From: Chthoniobacterales bacterium
GTDB taxonomy: Bacteria > Verrucomicrobiota > Verrucomicrobiia > Chthoniobacterales > JACTMZ01
DNA: 54,460 nucleotides
Direction: 5' to 3'
Assembly (NCBI GenBank): GCA_014879535.1
Contig: JACSRX010000094.1
Span: 1-54,460 of the forward strand
Both the position numbers and the translations under genes were made by a program. The notes beneath the pieces were generated by a model. That model did no database searches and was not told where the DNA came from. It saw nothing but the letters and a program-made list of their open reading frames with translations. Positions 1 to 7,850 of the stretch are shown piece by piece (positions within the stretch are counted from its first letter, which is position 1; every line of letters begins with the position of its first letter).

Positions 1-433
1 CCGCCACCGCCGCACCCATCCCGGCACCACCCGCGGAAACCGCCGGCACACTCGCCGCCGAGGTTGTGGCGGAGGGCTTGACGATGGCGGACGGCATGAC
101 GATGGCGTCCATGGAGAAATCCAAGGGGTTCTGCCCGGTCGTGGTGATCGCCGCCACGGTGGTGTTCTGCGTGGGCGTGGTGACCGTGAACGTCGTGTCC
201 TGCGGCTGCACCTGCGACGCGCTCGGCGGCGTGGCGGCCTCCTCGCCGCCGGCAAGGAATCCGCCCTCGCCACCCTCGAAATCCGGAGGCTCCTGCATCG
301 CCTCGAACAGCACGGTGCCTCCGAAAATCACGATCAAAAGAACGTGGAGAACGAAGGAAATCGTGAAAAATCTCGAGTTGTTGAATTTCTCGATCAACCG
401 CTCGACCAAAGAGCTTTTTTCGGGGGCTTCCAT
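1..433 (-). CDS. Membrane-anchored protein, N-terminal part only
   Basis: The gene is read leftward and runs off the window; the 144 residues present are the N-terminus. After a charged start (MEAPEKSSLVERLIEKFNN) there is one hydrophobic segment at about residues 22-43 (FFTISFVLHVLLIVIF). A Gly/Glu-rich stretch and then a long Thr/Ser/Pro/Ala linker follow, so the protein looks like a single-pass inner-membrane protein with a periplasmic part. Similar N-termini occur on large vWA or DUF4159-type proteins of Verrucomicrobia, but the diagnostic domain lies outside the window and the function is not assigned. I chose the ATG at 433; an in-frame GTG at 466 is possible and would add 11 residues. 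No strong ribosome binding site separates them. Confidence 0.7.
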   Translation of the reverse strand, partial: MEAPEKSSLVERLIEKFNNSRFFTISFVLHVLLIVIFGGTVLFEAMQEPPDFEGGEGGFLAGGEEAATPPSASQVQPQDTTFTVTTPTQNTTVAAITTTGQNPLDFSMDAIVMPSAIVKPSATTSAASVPAVSAGGAGMGAAVA

Positions 434-525
434 GGGGAACTGTTCCAATATCTCCGCCAACAGCACAAAATCAACGCTGGACTGGACGCTTGGCGTTCTG
501 TGTCCCCTTTGCCAACCTCCGCCCG

Positions 526-1182
526 ATGCCGCCACGAACCGCAGAGCCCTCCACTGGCCAGCGTGTCGCCGCGGCGGCAGGCGCCCTGCTGCTGCGCGCG
601 CTGTTCTCCACACTGCGCCTGCGCGTCCACGACCCGGAAGGATTCCTTGCCGCCCCTCCCCCCGGTCCCGTCATCTACGCATTCTGGCACAACCGCATCC
701 TCGCCATCACCGCAGCCTTCCGGAGGGTTTATCCGCCCGGGCGCCGCGGCGTGCTCGTCCTCACCAGCGCCAGCCGCGACGGCATGTGGCTCGGCGAGCT
801 TGCCGCGCGCCTCGGGATGGGATCGGTGCGCGGCTCCAGTTCACGGCGCGGTGCCGTCGCCATGCGGGAGATGCTCGAGAAAGTTGCCCAAGGCTTCGAC
901 ATCGCCATCACGCCCGACGGACCCCGCGGTCCGAAATACCACCTCGGTGCCGGGCTGGTTTACCTGGCACAGAATGCCGGCCTCCCCGTGGTGACCATCC
1001 ATGCGGAGTTCGGACGATGCGCCCGCCTGCGTTCGTGGGACCGGTTCGCCATTCCCCTGCCTTTCTCGCGGTTGGATGTGACCCTCGGCCCCATCCTCAC
1101 CGTCCCGCAAACGGCGGACGAAGCAGCCTTTGAAGCCGAGCGGCGAAAAATCGAATCGGTTTTGCGCGACCGGGCGGATTAA
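526..1182 (+). CDS. Lysophospholipid acyltransferase family protein (DUF374)
   Basis: The 218-residue protein resembles the DUF374 branch of the lysophospholipid acyltransferase superfamily, which is related to LpxL-type lipid A acyltransferases. Visible motifs are FWHNRILAI (about residues 55-63), the [15 protein letters not shown] block followed by [11 protein letters not shown], and the hallmark [10 protein letters not shown]. The family probably transfers acyl chains to a lysolipid or lipid A precursor at the inner membrane; the substrate is not evident here. I took the ATG at 526 because the frame upstream has only a TTG at 490 and no family-like sequence. The gene ends 8 bp before folD, so the two are likely cotranscribed. 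Confidence 0.8.
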   Translation: MPPRTAEPSTGQRVAAAAGALLLRALFSTLRLRVHDPEGFLAAPPPGPVIYAFWHNRILAITAAFRRVYPPGRRGVLVLTSASRDGMWLGELAARLGMGSVRGSSSRRGAVAMREMLEKVAQGFDIAITPDGPRGPKYHLGAGLVYLAQNAGLPVVTIHAEFGRCARLRSWDRFAIPLPFSRLDVTLGPILTVPQTADEAAFEAERRKIESVLRDRAD

Positions 1183-1190
1183 CTGGTCGG

Positions 1191-2072
1191 ATGCCGGACC
1201 TGATCGACGGGAGAAAAATCGCCGCAAGCCACTTGGCGAAGACGGCGGAGCACATCGGGGAACTGCGTCGCAGGGGCATCACCCCCGGTCTCGCCGTCGT
1301 TTTGATCGGGGAAGATCCCGCCTCCCTCGCCTATGTGCGATCCAAGGACAAAACCTGCCGCGAGCTCGGCATGCACTCGCGGAAAGTCGAGCTGCCGACC
1401 TCGACCACCCAGGAGGATGTCCTGCGCCTCATCACCGAATTGAATGCCGATCCCGCCATCCACGGCATCCTTGTCCAATCGCCGCCCCCGGCCCACATCG
1501 ACGAACAGGCCGTCGTCCGGACCATCGACCCCCGCAAGGACGTGGACGGCTTCCATCCGGTTAATGTGGCCGCGCTGGCCATGGACGATCCGGATGCCCT
1601 CGCGCCCTGCACGCCGCTTGGCTGCATCGAATTGCTGAAGGCGTCCGGCATTCCCGTGTCCGGCGCCCATGTCGTGGTCGTCGGACGCAGCCTCATCGTC
1701 GGCAAGCCCCTGGCGCTTCTCCTGCTTCGGAAAGGCACCGATGCGACCGTGACCGTCACCCATTCCCGCACCCGCGACCTCGCCTCCGTCACGCGCAGTG
1801 CCGACATCGTCGTCGCCGCCATCGGGCGCCCGAAGTTCCTCGGCGCGGAGCACGTCCGCGACGGCGCGGTGGTCATTGACGTCGGCATCAACCGCGTGGA
1901 CGATCCCTCCGCCCCGCGCGGCTACCGCCTCGTGGGGGATGTGGATTTCGATGCGGTGGCACCGCGATGCCGGGCCATCACCCCGGTGCCGGGCGGTGTC
2001 GGCCCCATGACCATCGCGATGCTCATGCACAACACCGTGCTGGCCTGCCGTCGGCTGACAGCCACACCCTGA
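1191..2072 (+). CDS. folD: Bifunctional methylenetetrahydrofolate dehydrogenase/cyclohydrolase FolD
   Basis: FolD interconverts 5,10-methylene-, methenyl- and 10-formyl-tetrahydrofolate in the cytoplasm, supplying one-carbon units for purines and formyl-Met-tRNA. The 293-residue length is normal for the family. Signature blocks are [13 protein letters not shown] (catalytic Tyr48 and Lys52), KDVDGFHP around residues 116-123, PCTPLG, the nucleotide-binding GRSLIVGKP, and the C-terminal [11 protein letters not shown]. One oddity is that the usual VQLPLP segment reads VQSPPP at residues 95-100. The Gln is kept but the following hydrophobic pair is changed. The gene starts 8 bp after the acyltransferase stop. 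It belongs to a housekeeping pathway unrelated to the transporter genes that follow. Confidence 0.97.
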   Translation: MPDLIDGRKIAASHLAKTAEHIGELRRRGITPGLAVVLIGEDPASLAYVRSKDKTCRELGMHSRKVELPTSTTQEDVLRLITELNADPAIHGILVQSPPPAHIDEQAVVRTIDPRKDVDGFHPVNVAALAMDDPDALAPCTPLGCIELLKASGIPVSGAHVVVVGRSLIVGKPLALLLLRKGTDATVTVTHSRTRDLASVTRSADIVVAAIGRPKFLGAEHVRDGAVVIDVGINRVDDPSAPRGYRLVGDVDFDAVAPRCRAITPVPGGVGPMTIAMLMHNTVLACRRLTATP

Positions 2073-2133
2073 AGTCACCGGGCATTTTATGCTGGCCAGA
2101 GGTCCCGGAGCGGACCATTGATTGCCTGTGGCG

Positions 2134-2967
2134 ATGAGCGACGCAATCGGAGCCGTCCCTCCGGGGCGGCGCTGGTGGCTCCCGCAGGGGCCCGCCATCC
2201 AGCGGGCCTTTTTCGGCGGCTGGACGATCGCCATCTTCGCGTTCCTCTACATCCCGATCCTGCTGCTGGTCATTTTCTCGTTCAACGAGTCGAAGCTGAG
2301 CCTCTACTGGGGTGGATTCACCACCAAATGGTATGCACAACTCTTCGGCAACCAAGTCCTGCTGGACGCCTTCAAAAACAGCCTCATTGTCGGCTCGGCG
2401 GCCACCGTGCTCTCCGTCTTCATCGGCACCACCGCCGCATGGCTTCTCTACCGCTACCGCTTCCCGGCCCAGCAGACACTCGGACTGCTCATTTTCATCC
2501 CCATGGTGATGCCCGAGGTGCTCATGGGCACAAGCCTGCTGGTGCTCTTCGTTTCGGCCGGCATCCCCCTCGGCTACACCACGCTGATCATCGCCCACAC
2601 AACCTTCTGTTTCCCCTTCGTGCTTGTGGGGGTGCAGGCGCGTCTGCAGGGGCTCGACCCCGCACTGGAAGAGGCCGCCTTGGATCTTGGCGCCACGCCG
2701 ATGCAGGCCTTCCGCCTGGTCATCATCCCCTACCTCATGCCCGCCATCGTCGCCGGCGCGCTCATGGCGTTCACCCTCTCGTTCGACGAATACATCGTCA
2801 CGGTCTTCACCAGCGGCGCGGAGTCGCAGACGCTGCCGCTCAAGGTTTACGGCATGGTCAAGCGCGGAGGCAGCCCCGAGCTCAACGCCCTCAGCGCCCT
2901 GTTCATCGGCGCCACCATTCTGCTGGTTCTCGGAAGCCAGTTCTTCACACGGAGGAAATCACCATGA
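2134..2967 (+). CDS. potC: Spermidine/putrescine-type ABC transporter permease PotC
   Basis: This is one of the two inner-membrane permeases of a polyamine-type ABC importer. The 277-residue protein has about six hydrophobic segments. It carries the permease EAA loop, EEAALDLGATPMQAFRLVIIPYLMP, which contacts the ATPase, and the PotC-typical ALMAFTLSFDEYIVTVFTSG. The ATG at 2134 is preferred over a TTG four codons upstream. Its stop overlaps the potD start in an ATGA. A small inverted repeat (GGTCC/GGACC, 2101-2116) lies just upstream. The order here is C-D-B, whereas potA-B-C-D is usual. No ATP-binding subunit occurs anywhere in the window. Confidence 0.93.
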   Translation: MSDAIGAVPPGRRWWLPQGPAIQRAFFGGWTIAIFAFLYIPILLLVIFSFNESKLSLYWGGFTTKWYAQLFGNQVLLDAFKNSLIVGSAATVLSVFIGTTAAWLLYRYRFPAQQTLGLLIFIPMVMPEVLMGTSLLVLFVSAGIPLGYTTLIIAHTTFCFPFVLVGVQARLQGLDPALEEAALDLGATPMQAFRLVIIPYLMPAIVAGALMAFTLSFDEYIVTVFTSGAESQTLPLKVYGMVKRGGSPELNALSALFIGATILLVLGSQFFTRRKSP

Positions 2968-4007
2968 AAACAAAACTGCCCAAGCTGATGGCCGCACTCT
3001 GCGCCGGAGCCCTGCTCCTCGCCGGTTGCGGGAAGAAGGATGACACGCTGCGCCTGTTCGTCTGGTCCGAATACGTGCCGCAAGCAGTGATCGACAAGTT
3101 CACCGAAGAGACCGGCATCAAGGTGGCTGTCGAGAACTACGCCTCCAACGAGGAGATGCTGGCCAAACTGCTGGCTGGCGGAGGTTCCTACGACATCATC
3201 CAACCCAGCGATTACGCCGTGCAGGGGCTCGTCAAAGACGGCGAACTGCAGGAGCTCGACCACGCGAAAATCCCCAACCTCAAGAACCTCGCCCCCGAAT
3301 TCCGGAACATGCCCTTCGATCCGGGCAACAAATACTCGGTTCCATGGATGGCCGGCTTCGTCGGCATCGTCTACAACGCCGAGGTCGTTCCCGGGCCGGT
3401 CGTCGGCTACCGCGACGTCTTCACCCCTGACCACGCGGGACGCATCGTCGTCCTGGATGACGCCCGTGAGATCGTCAGCTGGGGCCTTGTCACCGAGGGG
3501 ATCCCGATCAACGACGTGAGCAGCGCCAACCTCGCGAAGATCCGTCCGCTGCTGGCCGACTGGCTCTCGAAGGTGAAGGTTTACGACTCGGACAGCCCGC
3601 GCACCCCCATGCTCAGCGGCGACACCGACATCGGCGTCGTCTGGAGCGGCGAAGGCGCGCTTCTCTTCGAGGAAAATCCGAAGTTCCAATGGGTCATGCC
3701 CGCCGAGGGCGTGCACATGTTCGTGGACAACCTCGCCATCCCGAAAAACTCGAAGAACAAGGACAAGGCCGAGGAATTCATCAACTTCATCCTGCGTCCC
3801 GACATCAGCAAGATGATCTCGGACGATTTCCCCTACTACAATCCGAACGCCGAGGCCCGCAAGCTCCTCAGCGAGGACCAGCGCAACAACCCCGCCAGCT
3901 ATCCGCCCGGGTTCGACGTGACCAAGGCGGAAATCTTCTCCGACATCGGGGAGCAGGCCTCGGAGGTTGACGAACTGATCACCACGATCAAAGCCAAGTC
4001 GAACTGA
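2964..4007 (+). CDS. potD: Spermidine/putrescine-binding lipoprotein PotD
   Basis: This is the extracytoplasmic solute-binding protein of the importer. The 347-residue product begins with a lipoprotein signal ending in LLLAGC, so it is probably lipid-anchored rather than freely periplasmic as in E. coli. The mature part has the PotD/PotF fold pattern: LRLFVWSEYVPQAVIDKFTEETGIKV near the N-terminus, then SYDIIQPSDYAV, VPWMAGFVGIVYN, and the closing IDDFPYYNPN-like segment with C-terminal helices. A good ribosome binding site, GGAGG, lies at 2951-2955. The start codon overlaps the potC stop by 4 bp. The binding-pocket specificity (putrescine, spermidine or another amine) cannot be read from sequence alone. 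Confidence 0.95.
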   Translation: MKTKLPKLMAALCAGALLLAGCGKKDDTLRLFVWSEYVPQAVIDKFTEETGIKVAVENYASNEEMLAKLLAGGGSYDIIQPSDYAVQGLVKDGELQELDHAKIPNLKNLAPEFRNMPFDPGNKYSVPWMAGFVGIVYNAEVVPGPVVGYRDVFTPDHAGRIVVLDDAREIVSWGLVTEGIPINDVSSANLAKIRPLLADWLSKVKVYDSDSPRTPMLSGDTDIGVVWSGEGALLFEENPKFQWVMPAEGVHMFVDNLAIPKNSKNKDKAEEFINFILRPDISKMISDDFPYYNPNAEARKLLSEDQRNNPASYPPGFDVTKAEIFSDIGEQASEVDELITTIKAKSN

Positions 4008-4009
4008 CC

Positions 4010-4900
4010 ATGGCCGTCACGGGAGCAGCCACGGACATCGCCTCCGGTTCGTCGCACCAGCGGCGGGCCGGACTCGGGCCGTGGCTGTTCCTCACGCCCA
4101 TGCTGGGATGGCTCCTGCTCTTCGTCATCGTCCCCACCCTCATGCTGGTGGTGGTGAGCTTCGGCGAACGCGACAGCCTCGGCCGCGTCATATTCGCGTT
4201 CAACCTCGACAACTACGTCCGCGCCTTCGACTGGATCTGGCTGCGCATCCTCGGGGTCTCGGTCTGGTATGCCTTCCTCACCACGGTCATCTGCCTGATT
4301 CTCGGCTATCCCGTGGCTTATTTCATCGGCCGCTCCGACGAGCGCTGGCGAGGTCTTCTCATCATGCTGGTCATGATCCCGTTCTGGACGAGCTTTCTCA
4401 TCCGCACCTATGCATGGATTGCCATTCTTTCCCAGGAGGGTCTGCTCAACGCCCTGCTCATGGGCATGAAGCTCACCAGCGCCCCCATCGGCTTCATGTA
4501 TACCCCCTTCGCCGTGGTCCTCGGACTCGTTTACAATTTCCTGCCCTTCATGATCCTCCCGATCTACACGAGCGTGGAAAAACTCGACGGATCGCTCATC
4601 GAGGCCGCCTACGACCTCGGGGCGCGACCCGCGCGTGTCTTCGCGCAAGTGGTGCTTCCGCTGACCAAGCCCGGCATCGCCGCGGGCATCCTCCTGGTGT
4701 TCGTGCCCGCCATCGCCATGTTCGCCATCACCACGCTCATGGGCGGCGGAGGCAATCCGACGATAGGCGAGGTGATCCAGAACCAATTCACCCGTGCACG
4801 CAACCAGCCCTTCGGGGCCGCCCTCGGCGTGCTGCTGCTCATCCTCTTCATCTTCAGCCTCTGGGCCACCACCAAGCTCCGCCGCGGCGAGGAGGAATGA
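4010..4900 (+). CDS. potB: Spermidine/putrescine-type ABC transporter permease PotB
   Basis: This is the second permease subunit, 296 residues, with about six membrane segments. It has the EAA motif EAAYDLGARPARVFAQVVLPLTKPGIAAG and the family segment MIPFWTSFLIRTYAWIAILSQEGLLNALL, which distinguishes PotB from PotC. It starts 2 bp after the potD stop, so potC-potD-potB are one transcription unit. The gene ends 7 bp before the stop codon of the convergent sulfatase maturase, leaving no room for a separate terminator. The ATPase PotA must be encoded elsewhere or supplied by a shared ATPase. Confidence 0.94.
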   Translation: MAVTGAATDIASGSSHQRRAGLGPWLFLTPMLGWLLLFVIVPTLMLVVVSFGERDSLGRVIFAFNLDNYVRAFDWIWLRILGVSVWYAFLTTVICLILGYPVAYFIGRSDERWRGLLIMLVMIPFWTSFLIRTYAWIAILSQEGLLNALLMGMKLTSAPIGFMYTPFAVVLGLVYNFLPFMILPIYTSVEKLDGSLIEAAYDLGARPARVFAQVVLPLTKPGIAAGILLVFVPAIAMFAITTLMGGGGNPTIGEVIQNQFTRARNQPFGAALGVLLLILFIFSLWATTKLRRGEEE

Positions 4901-4907
4901 TCGCCCC

Positions 4908-6197
4908 TCACAACCGGCCGCGATGCCCCGACGTCATCTCGCGCATGATTTGCGCCGGCGGCCGCCCGTTTCGAAGCAACGCTGTCATGCGCTGCATCGC
5001 CGGTGCCGAATGGTTGAAGAAGCGTTTGTAGGCGCGGCAGAGAAAGTTCAACCCGGGATCGCCATCCGGCGCGCGGAGGAACCGGTGCTTGGGACACTCC
5101 CCGCGGCAGAGGTGGAGCACCTCGCAATCCCGGCAGCAGCGGGGAAGCGTCGCCGATTTGTCGCGACCGAACTGGCGCTGGAATCGGGAGGACACCAAGT
5201 CGCCCAGCCCCCTGTCCAGGATGTTCCCCAGCCTGTAATGCGGGTAAACATAGTGGTCGCACGAATACAGGTCGCCATTGTGCTCCATGGCCATCGCATT
5301 CCCGCATGTTTCGCTGAAAACACACAGGCCGGGCCCCTCGCCGGCCCAGTTGCCCAACGTGACGTCGAATATCTGCACGAAGGTCCTGCCCACGTCCCGC
5401 CGGATCCATTCGTCGAAGATCGCACAGAGGAACTCGCCGTATTGCTTCGGTTCAACGCTCCAATCCGTGACCGCCGGGGGCCGTCCCTCCTCTTCGTCCA
5501 CCCGGGGTGGCAGCGCAAGGTTGAGGCCGAGTCCGGCCGCCACGGCATCACCCGATCGCTCGACAAGCGGGATGAACTGCATGAACCCGGACCCCATGTC
5601 GCGGAGGAAGCGGTAAACTTCGAGGGGATGGCGGGCGTTGACCCGGTTGACCACGGTCAACGTGTTGAACTCGACGCGATGCCTCTTCAACACACGCAGT
5701 CCGCGCAGAACTTCGTCGTAGGTATCACGCCCCCTTTTGTCCACACGGTGGGCATTGTGAAGTCTGGCGGGCCCGTCGATGCTCAGACCCACCAGGAATT
5801 CATGGTCCCGAAGAAACGCCCCCCACCCGTCGTCCAGCAGGGTGCCGTTGGTCTGCAGCGCGTTGTGAACCCTCCTCCCGCCGGCATATTTGCGCTGCAA
5901 CTCCACCACTTTCCGGAAAAATCCAACTCCCAGCAACGTGGGCTCCCCGCCCTGCCATGCAAAGGAAACCTCGGGGACATCCTGGGTCTCGATGTATTGG
6001 CGGATGTAGGACTCGAGGACTTCGTCCGACATCTTGAAACGCTCGTTCCCGGGATACAGGTGCTCCTTCTCGAGATAGAAGCAGTATCGGCAGTCGAGAT
6101 TGCAGACGGGACCGATCGGCTTCGTCATCACGTGAAAGGCCCGCACCGCCCCCGAAGGACCTCCGGAGGCAACCGGATCTTTCATGGAAGTGGTCAT
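4908..6197 (-). CDS. Anaerobic sulfatase-maturating radical SAM enzyme (anSME)
   Basis: The enzyme oxidises an active-site Ser or Cys of type I sulfatases to C-alpha-formylglycine in the cytoplasm, using S-adenosylmethionine and iron-sulfur clusters. The 429-residue protein has the radical SAM triad CNLDCRYC (Cys32, Cys36, Cys39) followed by FYLEKE, then AWQGGEPTL. The C-terminal SPASM region is Cys-rich (GPGLCVFSETCG, GDLYSCDHYVYP, LPRCCRDCEVLHLCRGECPKHRF) for two auxiliary clusters. An internal ATG at 6185 is an alternative start. No sulfatase gene lies in the window, so its clients are elsewhere. A related radical SAM peptide-modifying role cannot be excluded, but the full motif set fits anSME. 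Confidence 0.9.
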   Translation of the reverse strand: MTTSMKDPVASGGPSGAVRAFHVMTKPIGPVCNLDCRYCFYLEKEHLYPGNERFKMSDEVLESYIRQYIETQDVPEVSFAWQGGEPTLLGVGFFRKVVELQRKYAGGRRVHNALQTNGTLLDDGWGAFLRDHEFLVGLSIDGPARLHNAHRVDKRGRDTYDEVLRGLRVLKRHRVEFNTLTVVNRVNARHPLEVYRFLRDMGSGFMQFIPLVERSGDAVAAGLGLNLALPPRVDEEEGRPPAVTDWSVEPKQYGEFLCAIFDEWIRRDVGRTFVQIFDVTLGNWAGEGPGLCVFSETCGNAMAMEHNGDLYSCDHYVYPHYRLGNILDRGLGDLVSSRFQRQFGRDKSATLPRCCRDCEVLHLCRGECPKHRFLRAPDGDPGLNFLCRAYKRFFNHSAPAMQRMTALLRNGRPPAQIMREMTSGHRGRL

Positions 6198-6246
6198 CCC
6201 GGTGCCCGGAAGCCGCGGCCCAAGCAGCCATGCGCCGGCGGCGCCC

Positions 6247-7107
6247 TCAGTCCCCCCGAGCGATGGGGGCGCGCACGCGGTTGCCCCACTCGGTCCACGA
6301 ACCGTCGTAGTTCCGGACCCTTTCGTAACCCAGCAGATACGTCAGGACGAACCATGTGTGGCTGGAACGCTCCCCGATGCGGCAATAGGCCACAATCCCT
6401 TCCTCAGGCCGCAGACCGCATCCCTGCGCGTAAATCCTTTCCAGTTCGCTGCGGGATTTGAATGTCCCGTCATCATTGACCGCGGTTTTCCACGGCACAC
6501 TTCTGGCACCCGGAATGTGGCCGCCGCGCAACACCCCCTCTTGGGGATACTCGGGCATGTGCGTGATCTCGCCGCGGAATTCCCCGGGTGAACGGACGTC
6601 GATCAGGGGCATCCGCCCCTCACTCTGGCTCAGCGCGTCCTCGTAAAAGGCGCGGATTTCCGCGTCGCGGCGCACAGCGGGAACGGGATAGTCCCTCCCG
6701 GCGTGGACCGGTTTGGCACGTGTGATCGTCCGCCCCTCGGCGATCCACTTGTCCCGGCCGCCATTCATGATTTTCACCTTCTCGTGGCCGAAAAGACGGA
6801 AGACCCAAAGCGCATAGCACGCCCACCAGTTCGATTTGTCCCCGTAGAAGACGCATGTTGTGTCCGGACCGATCCCGTTCTTCGCACATACCCCGGCAAA
6901 TCCTTCCGGCGTGATGTAGTCTCGCATGGTCTGGTCCTGCAGATCCCCGCGCCAATCGATGTGCACCGCACCGGGCACATGGCCGGTGTCGTAGAGGAGC
7001 ACATCCTCGTTGCTCTCGATGATCCGCACGGAAGGATCGTCCAGATGTTCCGCCACCCAGTCCGTGGAAACCAAGGCCTCGGGATGGGCGTATTCGTCGG
7101 GATCCAT
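6247..7107 (-). CDS. Two-domain thiosulfate/3-mercaptopyruvate sulfurtransferase (rhodanese)
   Basis: This tandem rhodanese moves sulfane sulfur to cyanide or other thiophiles. The 286-residue protein has an inactive N-terminal rhodanese domain (about residues 10-130, with [11 protein letters not shown] and MNGGRDKW). The active C-terminal domain (about 145-285) has [24 protein letters not shown], and the catalytic loop [11 protein letters not shown] with Cys242. The loop resembles rhodanese (CRxGxR) more than mercaptopyruvate sulfurtransferase (CGSGVT), so thiosulfate is the likelier donor. I start at the ATG at 7107 because the 33 upstream in-frame residues are low-complexity. It lies 49 bp downstream of the maturase on the same strand. 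Confidence 0.92.
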   Translation of the reverse strand: MDPDEYAHPEALVSTDWVAEHLDDPSVRIIESNEDVLLYDTGHVPGAVHIDWRGDLQDQTMRDYITPEGFAGVCAKNGIGPDTTCVFYGDKSNWWACYALWVFRLFGHEKVKIMNGGRDKWIAEGRTITRAKPVHAGRDYPVPAVRRDAEIRAFYEDALSQSEGRMPLIDVRSPGEFRGEITHMPEYPQEGVLRGGHIPGARSVPWKTAVNDDGTFKSRSELERIYAQGCGLRPEEGIVAYCRIGERSSHTWFVLTYLLGYERVRNYDGSWTEWGNRVRAPIARGD

Positions 7108-7228
7108 GCCTGGGATTGTGTGCAAAGCGGCGGATTCCCGCAAGTCAACCCCATCCCGGCGACGGGATGGCTCCCCCGGGTTGCCGCGACCCGAGTTATC
7201 TGGCATGGTTCAGGTTCCGGCGAACAAA

Positions 7229-7316
7229 GGAGGGGTGCCAGAGCGGTTGAATGGACCGGTCTTGAAAACCGGAGAGGCGCAAGTCTCCGTGGGTTCGAAT
7301 CCCACCCCCTCCGCCA
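7229..7316 (+). tRNA. tRNA-Ser (anticodon UGA)
   Basis: The 88-nt cloverleaf has acceptor stem GGAGGGG/CCCCTCC, a long variable arm typical of Ser, and T-arm GTGGG-TTCGAAT-CCCAC. The anticodon stem CCGGT/ACCGG encloses loop CTTGAAA, giving anticodon TGA. The discriminator is G and CCA is encoded (7314-7316). Its last 19 nt recur 99 bp downstream (see the repeat entry). Confidence 0.97.
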
Positions 7317-7415
7317 TTTCGCCGGAGGCGAAGTCGAAACCTTCCGGTGGGATGAGAACCGTTCGAGCGCGAAGCACAGGTTGCCGTCAGGCAACCAATC
7401 CCACCCCCTCCGCCA
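7298..7415 (+). repeat. tRNA-Ser tail cassette: 19-nt direct repeat of the tRNA 3' end with structured spacer
   Basis: The last 19 nt of tRNA-Ser (7298-7316, AATCCCACCCCCTCCGCCA, from T-loop position 58 through CCA) is repeated exactly at 7397-7415. The 80-bp spacer (7317-7396) contains a hairpin TTCGCC/GGCGAA (7318-7332), a block GCGAAGTCGAA (7328-7338) and CGCGAAGC (7368-7375). It ends in a perfect 7-bp-stem hairpin GGTTGCC/GGCAACC (7379-7396) that directly abuts the second copy. The tRNA-Gln gene at 53635 has the same architecture. An att-like origin or a functional tail element is possible; neither is shown by sequence alone. Confidence 0.85.
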
Positions 7416-7459
7416 CCTATTGCTTTGACTCGCCACGCGCGAAGAACCAGTGTTTTGCC

Positions 7460-7840
7460 ATGCGTCTGGCGTTCGTCTTCGGCATCTCCCTCCTTCTTTG
7501 CGGATGCGGCACCCCCTACGGGCTGGAGGGCTCGACCGGCGGGGTCAGAATCTGGGAGCACCCCAACGGCAAGATCGAAATCATCGCCATCGGAAGCCAT
7601 TACAACACCTACGACCAGCTGGCCAAAATGTGGAAGATCAAGGCCGATGAAGCCGCCATGCTGCGCGGCTCGAAAACCTACGAAGTGGTGTCGTTCTCGA
7701 CCGGGCGCGAGGTTTTGGGCCTCGAAGTGATGGGGGAAGGCAGCAATGTCGAGCGCTATGCCGATGACGCCGCCTTCTGGACCCCGAAGGTCGCCCGCGG
7801 CGTGATCAGGATCCCCCCCCGTTCCGCGCCTTCACGATAG
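7460..7840 (+). CDS. Small predicted lipoprotein, unknown function
   Basis: The 126-residue product begins MRLAFVFGISLLLCGCG, a signal peptide with a lipobox-like LLCGC, so it is probably lipid-anchored. The rest is soluble, with no family I recognise (GVRIWEHPNGKIEIIAIGSHYNTYDQLAKMWKIKADEAAMLRG is near the N-terminus). I chose the ATG at 7460 because the signal peptide starts there; the longer open frame upstream crosses the tRNA gene. A run of eight C residues at 7813-7820 lies eight codons before the stop. Slippage there would change the last residues. It ends 10 bp before the BASS transporter gene, suggesting cotranscription. Confidence 0.75.
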   Translation: MRLAFVFGISLLLCGCGTPYGLEGSTGGVRIWEHPNGKIEIIAIGSHYNTYDQLAKMWKIKADEAAMLRGSKTYEVVSFSTGREVLGLEVMGEGSNVERYADDAAFWTPKVARGVIRIPPRSAPSR

Positions 7841-7850
7841 GCTTTGGCCG

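Noticed and set aside
2101-2116. The GGTCC/GGACC hairpin before potC as a folD terminator or riboswitch
   Set aside because: Only 5 bp of stem, no U-tract and no conserved riboswitch core; too weak to call.
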